Assembly (NCBI RefSeq): GCF_003231305.1
Contig: NZ_QKVM01000010.1
Location: 60,281 to 124,280 of the forward strand
Origin: Pseudomonas sichuanensis
GTDB taxonomy: Bacteria; Pseudomonadota; Gammaproteobacteria; Pseudomonadales; Pseudomonadaceae
DNA length: 64,000 nucleotides
Direction: 5' to 3'
The notes under the pieces are model-generated. The model did not search any database. It was given only the letters and a program-made list of their open reading frames with translations, and was not told the origin of the DNA. How positions within the stretch are numbered: the stretch's first letter is position 1; each line of letters starts with the position of its first letter. Shown piece by piece: positions 20,662 through 28,603 of the stretch. Made by a program: the position numbers and the translations under genes.

Positions 20662-21425
20662 AGGGGCGCATCCTGCTGCTGGGCGGGGTGACCGAGGCCC
20701 TGGCCATCGCCCGCACACTCGGGCCGCAGCATGTTTACAGCCTCGCCGGCATCGGCCGCGTGCCCCAGGACCTGGCCTGCCAGGTGCGGGTTGGCGGCTA
20801 CGGCGGCGCCGAAGGCCTGGCGCGCTACCTGGGTGAGGAAGGCATCGAGCTGCTGATCGACGCCACTCACCCCTATGCCGCGCAGATCAGCCAGAACGCC
20901 GCGCAGGCTGCGGCCATGGCCGGCATTCCCTGTTGGGCGCTCAGGCGCCCGGCCTGGCAGGCGCAGCCGGGGGACGACTGGCGCGAGGTGGCGGGATGGG
21001 ATGAATTGATCGAGGCACTGGCACCGTTCCAGCGACCGCTGTTCACCCTCGGGCGTGAGCCGTTGCAACATCTGGACGAGATTCCTTTGCATCAGTTCTG
21101 GACCCTTCGTGCCCTCGACGCTTGCCCGGGTAATGAGCGCTGCGAGGTGATCGGTGCGCGTGGGCCGTTCCGTATCGACGATGAGCGCGCGCTGTTCGAA
21201 CGTCGGCAGATCGATGTGCTGGTGAGCAAGAACAGCGGTAGCGTGGCCACCGAGCCGAAGCTGGAGGTGGCGCGGGAGCGGGGGGTGCCGGTGTTGGTGC
21301 TCAAGCGGCCGGTGTTGCCGGAGGTGGAGCGGGTTTTCGAAAGGGCTGAGGTGCTGTTGGAGGCGCTGGAGGCACATCGCGTCAGGGCTGACAGGTGTTC
21401 GCCGAAAGATATGCAGCGCTCTTGA
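20658..21425 (+). CDS. cobK: Precorrin-6A reductase
   Basis: 255 residues; NADPH-dependent reduction of precorrin-6A to 6B. The start [19 protein letters not shown] is the dinucleotide-binding region; [12 protein letters not shown] and [16 protein letters not shown] are conserved. The catalytic core ends near [32 protein letters not shown] residues. The last 16 residues ([16 protein letters not shown]) are encoded by the left arm of the inverted-repeat element at 21381 and are probably not native CobK sequence. Codon use becomes less GC3-rich near the end. Confidence 0.93.
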   Translation: MKGRILLLGGVTEALAIARTLGPQHVYSLAGIGRVPQDLACQVRVGGYGGAEGLARYLGEEGIELLIDATHPYAAQISQNAAQAAAMAGIPCWALRRPAWQAQPGDDWREVAGWDELIEALAPFQRPLFTLGREPLQHLDEIPLHQFWTLRALDACPGNERCEVIGARGPFRIDDERALFERRQIDVLVSKNSGSVATEPKLEVARERGVPVLVLKRPVLPEVERVFERAEVLLEALEAHRVRADRCSPKDMQRS

Positions 21426-21753
21426 GATCGAGCGCCGCCCGCGCGGCGCATCGCGGCACAAGGCCGCTCCTACATCTGTTTCGGGACAATCCCTCCTGTG
21501 CCATCACCTGGTCCGCCTTATTGGTACGACGCGGTTTCAGTGTGGGCGTTGCCGCCGCCCCGCATGACTCAAGGCATGCACCAAGGCAGGCGCTGGTACT
21601 TTCACAGGAATAATTGGCCCGAAACAGATGTAGGAGCGGCCTTGTGCCGCGATGCGCCGCGCGGGCGGCGCTCGATCTCACAGGCGCTGTAAAACCTTCG
21701 GCGAACACCTGGCTGCGCTGCATATCTATCGCCGAACACCTGTCAGCCCTGAC
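21381..21753. repeat. Long imperfect inverted-repeat element after cobK
   Basis: The left arm (21381-about 21500) and right arm (about 21603-21753) are inverted copies. They share GTCAGGGCTGAC at the outer ends, AGATATGCAGCGC-like units, GAGATCGAGCGCCGCCCGCG, and the REP-like GGCACAAGGCCGCTCCTACA with CATCTGTTTCGGG at the inner ends. The right arm carries an extra internal unit, so a CAGGTGTTCG-type motif occurs three times in all. About 100 bp of unique sequence separates the arms. No protein gene is credible inside. Bases 21754-21850 hold the promoter region of the next gene. Confidence 0.8.
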
Positions 21754-21850
21754 ACAAACTCCGTGAAACCCAGAGACACATCCAACCGATGGCCCCACCC
21801 GCCGCTCTTGCCGTAAACTCACCCCCCCTCTACTGGAAGGCCCCACCCAT

Positions 21851-22288
21851 ATGGAAATGCAATGGTGGATCTGGCTCGTCTTCGGCGTGGCCCTGATCCT
21901 GCTGGAACTGGTGCTCCCCACCTTCTTCATTCTCTGGTTCGGCATCGGCGCCGTGCTGGTGTCGCTCATCGCGCTGCTCGCCCCCAGCCTGCAACTGGAT
22001 ATGCAAGGGCTGCTGTGGGTCGTGTTCTCGTCCATCACCACAGTGCTGTGGTTCAAGGTGTTCCGCCGCAAGAAAGCGGACGTACGCTGGACCGCCGACA
22101 GCGTGATCGGCGAGGTCGGCCTGCTGACCGCCAGCGTCTCGCAGTTCCAGAAAGGCCGCGTGCGCTTCCAGAAGCCGATCCTCGGCAACGAAGAATGGAC
22201 CTGCGTCGCCGACAGCGACATCCCCGCCGGCGAGCGTGTGCGCCTGGCCGCCGTCGAAGGCAACACCGCCCGGGTCACCCGGGCTTGA
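21851..22288 (+). CDS. NfeD-like membrane protein
   Basis: 145 residues. Two or three hydrophobic segments fill residues 5-72 (WWIWLVFGVALILLELVLPTFF, then GIGAVLVSLIALL). The C-terminal 65 residues form an NfeD OB-fold-like domain (SVIGEVGLLTASVSQFQKGRVRF ... VRLAAVEGNTARVTR). Short NfeD proteins pair with SPFH-domain proteins and probably affect membrane microdomains or protein quality control. The SPFH gene begins 27 bp downstream, as expected for an operon. Confidence 0.88.
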   Translation: MEMQWWIWLVFGVALILLELVLPTFFILWFGIGAVLVSLIALLAPSLQLDMQGLLWVVFSSITTVLWFKVFRRKKADVRWTADSVIGEVGLLTASVSQFQKGRVRFQKPILGNEEWTCVADSDIPAGERVRLAAVEGNTARVTRA

Positions 22289-22315
22289 ATCCGCACTAAA
22301 AGGAAGTTCGCAAAC

Positions 22316-23170
22316 ATGACCAGCCTCATCGTCGTCGCCACCCTCGCCGTATTCGTCCTGATCACCGTGTTCAAGGGGGTGCGCATCGTGCCTCAGGGCG
22401 AGGAATGGATCGTCGAACGCCTGGGCCGCTACCACAGCACCCTCAAGCCCGGCCTGAACATCGTCATCCCGTACATGGACGTGGTTGCCTACCGCCTGCC
22501 GACCAAGGACATCATCCTCGACGTGCAGCAGCAGGAGATCATCACCAAGGACAACGCGGTGATCGTCGCCAACGCCCTGTGCTTCGCCAAGGTCGTCGAC
22601 CCACAGAAAGCGTCCTACGGTGTGCAGAACTTCTCGTTCGCCGTCACCAGCCTGACCATGACTTCGCTGCGCGCCATTGTCGGCGCCATGGACCTGGACG
22701 AAGCGCTGTCCAGCCGCGAGCAGATCAAGGCGCGCCTGCGTGAGGCGATGTCCGAACAGACCGAAGACTGGGGCGTGACCGTGCGCTCGGTGGAGATCCA
22801 GGACATCAAGCCATCGCCGAGCATGCAGACCGCCATGGAGCGCCAGGCCGCCGCCGAGCGTGAGCGTAAAGCCGATGTGACCCGCGCCGAAGGCAACAAG
22901 CAGGCCGCCATTCTCGAAGCCGAGGCGCGGTTGCAGGCGGCCAAGCTGGATGCCGAAGCCCAGGTCAACCTGGCCGAGGCCTCGGCACGGGCGATCACCC
23001 TGGTGAAGGAAGCGGTGGGCAGCGAGACGGTGCCGGCCATGTACCTGCTGGGTGAACGCTACATCGGCGCGATGGAGAACCTGGCGAGCAGCGACAATTC
23101 GAAAGTCGTGGTGCTGCCGGCCGACCTGCAAGAGACCGTGCGCGGTTTGATGGGCCGCGCCAAGGCCTGA
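22316..23170 (+). CDS. SPFH/Band 7 (stomatin-like, QmcA type) membrane protein
   Basis: 284 residues. One N-terminal membrane anchor (about 3-20) is followed by the SPFH domain (VRIVPQGEEWIVERLGRYHSTLKPGLNIVIPY, YRLPTKDIILDVQQQEIITKDNAVI). An Ala/Glu/Arg-rich coiled coil spans about 180-225 (ERQAAAERERKADVTRAEG). It ends in a short tail with VVVLPADLQETVRGLMG. These proteins oligomerise at the inner membrane and often scaffold proteases. It forms a pair with the NfeD gene upstream. Confidence 0.9.
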   Translation: MTSLIVVATLAVFVLITVFKGVRIVPQGEEWIVERLGRYHSTLKPGLNIVIPYMDVVAYRLPTKDIILDVQQQEIITKDNAVIVANALCFAKVVDPQKASYGVQNFSFAVTSLTMTSLRAIVGAMDLDEALSSREQIKARLREAMSEQTEDWGVTVRSVEIQDIKPSPSMQTAMERQAAAERERKADVTRAEGNKQAAILEAEARLQAAKLDAEAQVNLAEASARAITLVKEAVGSETVPAMYLLGERYIGAMENLASSDNSKVVVLPADLQETVRGLMGRAKA

Positions 23171-23211
23171 TACCCCAAGCCCTGCGGGTGCGGGCATCGT
23201 GGATGCCAGGC

Positions 23212-23348
23212 ATTGTGGGAGCGGGCTTGCCCCGCGATAGCGCCATGCCTGGGAGTGATGTTGCCTGGGCGGGCCCCATCGCGGGGCAAGCCCGCTCCCA
23301 CAATGCCTGCTCCCACAATGCTCGCTCCCACAAGCCTGCTCCCACGAT
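23212..23348. repeat. REP pair, 'gcaag' subclass, followed by tandem REP half-units
   Basis: A normal inverted pair (GGGAGCGGGCTTGCCCCGCG at 23218 and CGCGGGGCAAGCCCGCTCCC ending about 23299) is followed by three more copies of the end segment GCTCCCACAA (TGCTCCCACAATG, TCGCTCCCACAAG, TGCTCCCACGATC) up to 23348. The tail looks like repeated slippage or abortive copying of the REP end. Confidence 0.85.
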
Positions 23349-23439
23349 CTGCCCCAGGTGCGGCACTTCACCGCACCCCGGCATTTTTACCTATACTCCG
23401 CCGTACAATAGCCATCACGATTCCTGACCGGATCTCTCC

Positions 23440-23829
23440 ATGCCCCCACGTCGGCACATCGCCTGGATAGCCTGCCTTGCAGTGCTGTTCAACCTGCTGG
23501 CCATGCCGCTGTCCTCTGCCGCGCCCAAGGGCCCGGCCGAACAGCTGCTGTGGGGGGCGTTCTGTTCGAGCATGGCGAACAAGGCCAAAGTCGATGTACA
23601 GGCCCTGGCCAAGATCGACCTAGGCCCGCAAAGCGATGACAGCGCCAGCATGATGAACTGCTGGTGCTGCTCGGGCGCCGCGCCTTTGCTGGCCTTGCCC
23701 GGCTACCCGCCACAACTGCACAACCCGCCGTTGCTGCTCACCGGGCACGTTGCGCACCTCGCCGACTACCAGCCCACGCCGCGCCAGTTATGGCCTGCGC
23801 TCAATCCCCGTGCCTCTCCGCTGGCCTGA
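23440..23829 (+). CDS. DUF2946 family protein
   Basis: 129 residues. An N-terminal hydrophobic segment (about 8-28, IAWIACLAVLFNLLAMPLSSA) acts as signal peptide or anchor. A short Cys cluster NCWCCSG lies near residue 72, followed by a Pro/Leu-rich tail. DUF2946 proteins commonly sit beside copper-uptake genes; the biochemical role is unknown. It is the first gene of the copper cassette; the PCu(A)C gene starts 48 bp later. Confidence 0.8.
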   Translation: MPPRRHIAWIACLAVLFNLLAMPLSSAAPKGPAEQLLWGAFCSSMANKAKVDVQALAKIDLGPQSDDSASMMNCWCCSGAAPLLALPGYPPQLHNPPLLLTGHVAHLADYQPTPRQLWPALNPRASPLA

Positions 23830-23877
23830 TGTTCACTACGCTGTCCATCAGAACCTGAACAGACCGGAGATTCACCC

Positions 23878-24363
23878 ATGCTCAAGCAAGCCCTTGTCCT
23901 GGCCGCCCTGCTGCTGCCCGGCGCCTATGCCAATGCCCATGAATACACGGCAGGCGACCTGCACATCGCCCACCCCTGGTCACTGGAACTGCCGCCGAAC
24001 GCGCCCAACGTGGCGGCCTACTTCGTCGTGCACAACAACGGCAAGGCCGATGACCGCCTGCTCTCGGTGGACAGCCCCATCACCGATGACGCCCAGTTGC
24101 ACGAACACGTGATGAGCGCCGCCGGCGCCATGAAGATGCAACACGTGCAAAGCGTCGTGGTGCCGGCCGGCAAGGACGTGGTGTTCGCCCCCAGCGCCTA
24201 CCACGTGATGATCATGCAACCCAAGGACCGCAGCCTGCTCACCGACGGCAAGCGCTTCCCGCTGACCCTGCACTTCGAAAAAGCCGGTGACGTCACCGTC
24301 GACGTGGCCGTGCAGAAGCAGCCACCGACCGACCAGCCCGCGTCGCACGAGCACGCACACTGA
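23878..24363 (+). CDS. Periplasmic copper chaperone PCu(A)C
   Basis: 161 residues. Signal peptide 1-21 (ALLLPGAYANAHE), then the cupredoxin-like PCu(A)C domain. The Cu(I) motif H-M-X10-M-X21-H-X-M is represented by LHEHVM...GAMKMQHV...YHVMIM. The C-terminus is His-rich (SHEHAH). The family delivers Cu(I) to the CuA/CuB sites of cytochrome oxidase or buffers periplasmic copper. Its place between two DUF2946 genes and upstream of oprC supports a copper-import role. Confidence 0.92.
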   Translation: MLKQALVLAALLLPGAYANAHEYTAGDLHIAHPWSLELPPNAPNVAAYFVVHNNGKADDRLLSVDSPITDDAQLHEHVMSAAGAMKMQHVQSVVVPAGKDVVFAPSAYHVMIMQPKDRSLLTDGKRFPLTLHFEKAGDVTVDVAVQKQPPTDQPASHEHAH

Positions 24364-24383
24364 TCAGCTGACAGGCGCTCGCC

Positions 24384-24815
24384 ATGAGCCTGCCGCGCAA
24401 CAGCTCGACCCGCAGCACCCGCCCTGATCGCAGGCGCGTCGGTGGCGGCTGGCTGAGCCTGTTCGCCATGTGGATGATCTTCATCGGCCCACTGGTTTCC
24501 CAGTCGATGCCGATGGAGCACCACGCCGGCATGGCCATGCCGATGGACATGTCGATGGCCATGCCCATGGAGCATGGCCACGATCATCACCAGGGCCACG
24601 GCAACGATGGCCAGCTGCATGTGATGTGGGAAAAGTGCGGCTACTGCAGCCTGCTGTTCAACTGCCCCGCCCTGCCCCAGACCCTCAGCCCGCTTACCGC
24701 GGGCAGCGTACTCCCCCCCGTCCACCTGCCCGTCGCCACGCGCCAGGGCCATGCCCGGCAGGCTGTATTCCCCGGCGCGCGCAGCCGCGCGCCACCCACC
24801 TCGATCGTCGTCTGA
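24384..24815 (+). CDS. Met/His-rich DUF2946 family protein
   Basis: 143 residues. One hydrophobic segment (about 24-40, WLSLFAMWMIFIGPLVSQS) is followed by a striking Met/His stretch, MEHHAGMAMPMDMSMAMPME, then HGHDHHQGHG. The conserved CGYCSLLFNCP motif lies near residue 95. The Met/His region is suited to binding Cu(I)/Cu(II) in the periplasm. The start at 24384 is 20 bp after the PCu(A)C stop; oprC follows after 68 bp. Exact function unknown. Confidence 0.8.
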   Translation: MSLPRNSSTRSTRPDRRRVGGGWLSLFAMWMIFIGPLVSQSMPMEHHAGMAMPMDMSMAMPMEHGHDHHQGHGNDGQLHVMWEKCGYCSLLFNCPALPQTLSPLTAGSVLPPVHLPVATRQGHARQAVFPGARSRAPPTSIVV

Positions 24816-24883
24816 AACCACTTTTCTACTGCCCGAAGCCAGGAGGCTTCGCGCCGACTCACGACTGATCGACTGGAATCACT

Positions 24884-26950
24884 ATGTCCGGCTGTACCCC
24901 TGTTTTCGCCCTTTCCCTGCGCGGGACCATCGCCCTGCTGTGCGGCTCACTGCTCGCCCCCCTGGCCGTGGCCGCCGAAACCGGCCACGAAGGCCACGCC
25001 CACGACACTGCCGAGCTGAGCCCGACGGTGATCACCGCCATCGCCCCCAGCTCGCCACTGACCGTGGTCACCAACCCCAAGGACCCACGCCAGCCGGTGC
25101 CGGCCAGCGACGGCGCCGACTACCTCAAGACCATCCCCGGGTTCTCGGTGATCCGTGCCGGCGGCACCAACGGCGACCCGGTGCTGCGCGGCATGTTCGG
25201 CTCGCGCCTGAACATCCTCACCAACGGCGGCATGATGCTCGGCGCCTGCCCCGGCCGCATGGATGCGCCGACGTCGTATATCTCGCCGGAAACCTACGAC
25301 CGCCTCACCGTGATCAAGGGCCCGCAAAGCGTGATCTGGGGCCCCGGCGGTTCCGCCGGGACCATCCTCTTCGAACGTGAACCGGAAAAGTTCGGCGAGC
25401 TCGGCAGCCGGGTCAACGCCAGTGTGCTGGTCGGCTCCAACGGCCGCTTCGACAAGGTGCTCGACGCCGCCGCCGGCAACTCGCTGGGTTACGTGCGCTT
25501 CATCGGCAACCAGTCGCATTCCGACGACTTCGATGACGGCAACGGCGACACCGTGCCCTCGCGCTGGGACAAGTGGAACGGTGATGCCACCGTCGGCTGG
25601 ACCCCGGACGCCGACACCCTGCTGGAGCTGACCGCCGGCAAGGGCGACGGCGAGGCCCGTTCCGCCGGGCGCGGCATGGACGGCTCGCAGTTCAAGCGCG
25701 AAAGCCTCGGCCTGCGTTTTGAAAAGTCCAACCTCGGCGAGGTACTCGACAAGGTCGAGGCGCAGGTCTACTACAACTACGCCGACCACGTGATGGACAA
25801 CTACAGCCTGCGCACCCCGTCGGGCACCGGCATGATGGGCATGCCCATGGTCAGCAACGTCGACCGCCGCACCATGGGCGCACGGATCAAGGCCACCTGG
25901 CGCTGGGCCGACGTGCAGTTGATCAGCGGCATCGACGCACAGACCAACGAGCACCGCCAGCGCGGCGGCATGGGCATCGACGCGCACAAAGGACAACCCT
26001 GGACCAAGGACGCCGACTTCCACAACTACGGCGCCTTCGGCGAACTGACCTGGTATGCCACAGGCGTTGACCGCCTGATCACCGGCGCCCGCCTGGACCG
26101 CGCCTCGGCCCGCGACTTCCGCAAGGCCAGCCCGACCCAGGGCGACACCCGGGCCGACACCCTGCCCAGCGGCTTCGTGCGCTACGAGCATGACCTGGCG
26201 GCAATCCCCGCGACCACCTACATCGGCCTCGGCCATGCCCAGCGCTTCCCCGACTACTGGGAGCTGTTCTCGCCCAAGCTGGCCCCGGCCGGCGCAGCGA
26301 ACGCCTTCGACGGCATCAAGCCGGAGAAGACCACCCAGCTCGACTTCGGCATCCAGTACCAGGGCGAACGCCTCGAAGCCTGGGCCTCGGGCTACGTCGG
26401 CCAGGTGCGCGACTACATCCTGTTCGACTACCGCCGCACCATGATGGGTGGCTACACCTCCCAGGCACAGAACATCGACGCCCGCATCATGGGCGGCGAA
26501 CTGGGTGCGGCCTACAAGCTCACGGAAAACTGGAAGGCCGACGCCACCCTGGCCTACGCCTGGGGTAAGAACAGCAGCGACGGCAAGGCGCTGCCGCAGA
26601 TGCCACCCCTGGAAAGCCGCCTGGGCCTGAGCTACAGCCGTGACGCCTGGAGCGTCGGCACGCTGTGGCGGCTGGTGGCCGAGCAGAACCGCATCGCCGA
26701 GAACCAGGGCAACGTGGTGGGCAAGGACTACGGCAAGAGCGCCGGCTTCGGCGTGTTCTCGCTCAACGGCGCCTACAAGATCAACAACAACCTCAAGCTC
26801 AGCGCGGGCGTCGACAACCTGTTCGACAAGGCCTACGCCGAGCACCTGAACCTGGCAGGGAATGCCGGGTTCGGCTATCCGGCGAACTCGACGCAGCCGG
26901 TGAACGAGCCAGGCAGGACCTTCTGGACCAAGGTCGACTTCAGCTTCTGA
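24884..26950 (+). CDS. oprC: TonB-dependent copper receptor OprC
   Basis: 688 residues. Signal peptide 1-31, a His-rich mature start (TGHEGHAHD), plug domain (about 60-180) and a 22-strand outer-membrane barrel ending in the aromatic motif KVDFSF. In the plug, GACPGRMDAP gives a C-x3-M pair (Cys122, Met126), which matches the unusual copper ligands described for P. aeruginosa OprC. Met-rich GMMGMPMV lies in the barrel. OprC brings copper across the outer membrane with TonB. A PepSY protein follows after 58 bp. Confidence 0.93.
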   Translation: MSGCTPVFALSLRGTIALLCGSLLAPLAVAAETGHEGHAHDTAELSPTVITAIAPSSPLTVVTNPKDPRQPVPASDGADYLKTIPGFSVIRAGGTNGDPVLRGMFGSRLNILTNGGMMLGACPGRMDAPTSYISPETYDRLTVIKGPQSVIWGPGGSAGTILFEREPEKFGELGSRVNASVLVGSNGRFDKVLDAAAGNSLGYVRFIGNQSHSDDFDDGNGDTVPSRWDKWNGDATVGWTPDADTLLELTAGKGDGEARSAGRGMDGSQFKRESLGLRFEKSNLGEVLDKVEAQVYYNYADHVMDNYSLRTPSGTGMMGMPMVSNVDRRTMGARIKATWRWADVQLISGIDAQTNEHRQRGGMGIDAHKGQPWTKDADFHNYGAFGELTWYATGVDRLITGARLDRASARDFRKASPTQGDTRADTLPSGFVRYEHDLAAIPATTYIGLGHAQRFPDYWELFSPKLAPAGAANAFDGIKPEKTTQLDFGIQYQGERLEAWASGYVGQVRDYILFDYRRTMMGGYTSQAQNIDARIMGGELGAAYKLTENWKADATLAYAWGKNSSDGKALPQMPPLESRLGLSYSRDAWSVGTLWRLVAEQNRIAENQGNVVGKDYGKSAGFGVFSLNGAYKINNNLKLSAGVDNLFDKAYAEHLNLAGNAGFGYPANSTQPVNEPGRTFWTKVDFSF

Positions 26951-27008
26951 CAACAACAAACGGGCGCGGGGCCTGACCGCGCCCAACTCAGGTCTACGGG
27001 AGGCTCCC

Positions 27009-28373
27009 ATGAGCAAACCAAACGTATCGTTCTACAACCTGGCCTGGCGCTGGCATTTCTATGCCGGGCTGTTCGTCGCGCCGTTCATGATCCTGCTGGC
27101 GATCACCGGGATCATCTACCTGTTCAAGCCACAGCTCGACCCGCTGATGTACCGCGACTTGATGGTGGTCGAGGCCGGCCACCACCGGCAAAGCGCCGAC
27201 ACCCTGCTGGCCAACGTGCGCCAGGCTTATCCACAGGGGCACGTGGGCCAGTACCTGCCGCCGCTGGACGCCGAGCGCAGCGCGCAGTTCGTGGTGCACG
27301 ACGGCGGGCGCGAACTCAATGTGTTCGTCGACCCGTACAGCGGCAAGGTGCTGGGCGAGCAGGACGGCAAGCAGAACCTGCAAGCCATCGCCCGCGCCCT
27401 GCATGGCGAGCTGATGGTCGGCACGGTCGGTGACCGGCTGGTGGAACTGGCGGCCGGCTGGGGCATCGTCCTGGTCGTGTCCGGCCTCTATTTGTGGTGG
27501 CCACGCGGGCGCAGCAGCGCCGGGGTGCTGTGGCCACGCTTGAGCGCACGCGGCCGGGTGCTGTGGCGCGACCTGCACGCGGTCACCGGTTTCTGGGGCT
27601 CGGCCCTGTTGCTGCTGATGCTGATCAGCGGCATGACCTGGACCGGCCTGTGGGGCAAGCAGTACGCCGACCTGTGGAACCGCTTCCCGGCGGCCATGTG
27701 GAACGACGTGCCGAAGTCGGACAAGCAGGCGGGCGAGCTGAACGACGCCCACCGCCAGACCGTGCCCTGGGCGCTGGAAAACACCCCGATGCCGGTGTCC
27801 GGCGCGCATGCCGAGCATGCCGGCCATCACATGGCCGACCAGGCGCCTGCCGCGCCGCAGGTCAGCCTGCAGCAGGTCGAGGATGTCGCCACCCTGCGCC
27901 AGGTCGCGCCGGGCTACAGCATCACCTTGCCAACCACTGCCGACGGCGTGTTCACCATCGCGGTATTTGCCGACGACCCGCGCAACGACGCCACCCTGCA
28001 TGTCGATCAGTACACCGGCAAGGTGCTGGCCGACGTGCGCTGGCAGGACTACAGCCCAGTGGCCCGCGCCACCGAGCTTGGCGTGATGCTGCACGAGGGC
28101 AAGATGTTCGGGCCGCTGAACCAGATCGTCATCCTGCTGGTGTGCCTGATGATCCTGCTGGGTTCGGTGAGCGGGCTGGTGATGTGGTGGAAGCGCAAGC
28201 CCGCCAGTGGCCTGGGCGTGCCGCCGCTGCGCCATGACCTGCCGCGCTGGAAGACCGCCGTGGGGGTGATGGTGGTGCTGGGCGTGGCGTTCCCGCTGGT
28301 GGGGGTGTCGATGGTGGTGATGTGGGTGGTGGATAGCCTGGTGGTGAGGCGCCAGGTGATGGTCAGGGCCTGA
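27009..28373 (+). CDS. PepSY-associated membrane protein of the copper cassette
   Basis: 454 residues with four to five membrane segments: about 15-37, 143-162, 190-210, 370-392 and 415-440. It begins FYNLAWRWHFYAGLFVAPFMILLAITG, typical of the PepSY_TM family found next to TonB-receptor genes. Two PepSY-like extracytoplasmic parts lie between helices. A Met/His patch, HAEHAGHHMADQ, at about 262-273 suggests metal contact. Members are thought to reduce or move metals across the inner membrane; here copper is inferred from oprC. Confidence 0.85.
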   Translation: MSKPNVSFYNLAWRWHFYAGLFVAPFMILLAITGIIYLFKPQLDPLMYRDLMVVEAGHHRQSADTLLANVRQAYPQGHVGQYLPPLDAERSAQFVVHDGGRELNVFVDPYSGKVLGEQDGKQNLQAIARALHGELMVGTVGDRLVELAAGWGIVLVVSGLYLWWPRGRSSAGVLWPRLSARGRVLWRDLHAVTGFWGSALLLLMLISGMTWTGLWGKQYADLWNRFPAAMWNDVPKSDKQAGELNDAHRQTVPWALENTPMPVSGAHAEHAGHHMADQAPAAPQVSLQQVEDVATLRQVAPGYSITLPTTADGVFTIAVFADDPRNDATLHVDQYTGKVLADVRWQDYSPVARATELGVMLHEGKMFGPLNQIVILLVCLMILLGSVSGLVMWWKRKPASGLGVPPLRHDLPRWKTAVGVMVVLGVAFPLVGVSMVVMWVVDSLVVRRQVMVRA

Positions 28374-28380
28374 CATCGCA

Positions 28381-28448
28381 ATCGCGGGGCAAGCCCGCTC
28401 CCACGCCAATCTCACAGGGCAGGCGTGGGAGCGGGCTTGCCCCGCGAT
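28381..28448. repeat. REP pair, 'gcaag' subclass
   Basis: ATCGCGGGGCAAGCCCGCTC and its inverted copy ending CTTGCCCCGCGAT flank a 19-bp loop, five bases after the PepSY gene stop. Confidence 0.92.
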
Positions 28449-28603
28449 GAGGCCGGCACCGGCAACCATTGATTCCGGTCATGCCGAGCACCAGGCTGCA
28501 TCGCCAAAATCGTGTCGATCTGTCGCGCCCCCATCTGGAACGGGCGTGTTAGCCTAGCCGGCTACCTCTGACAAGAAGACTGACCCTCAATGGAATGCAG
28601 CCT

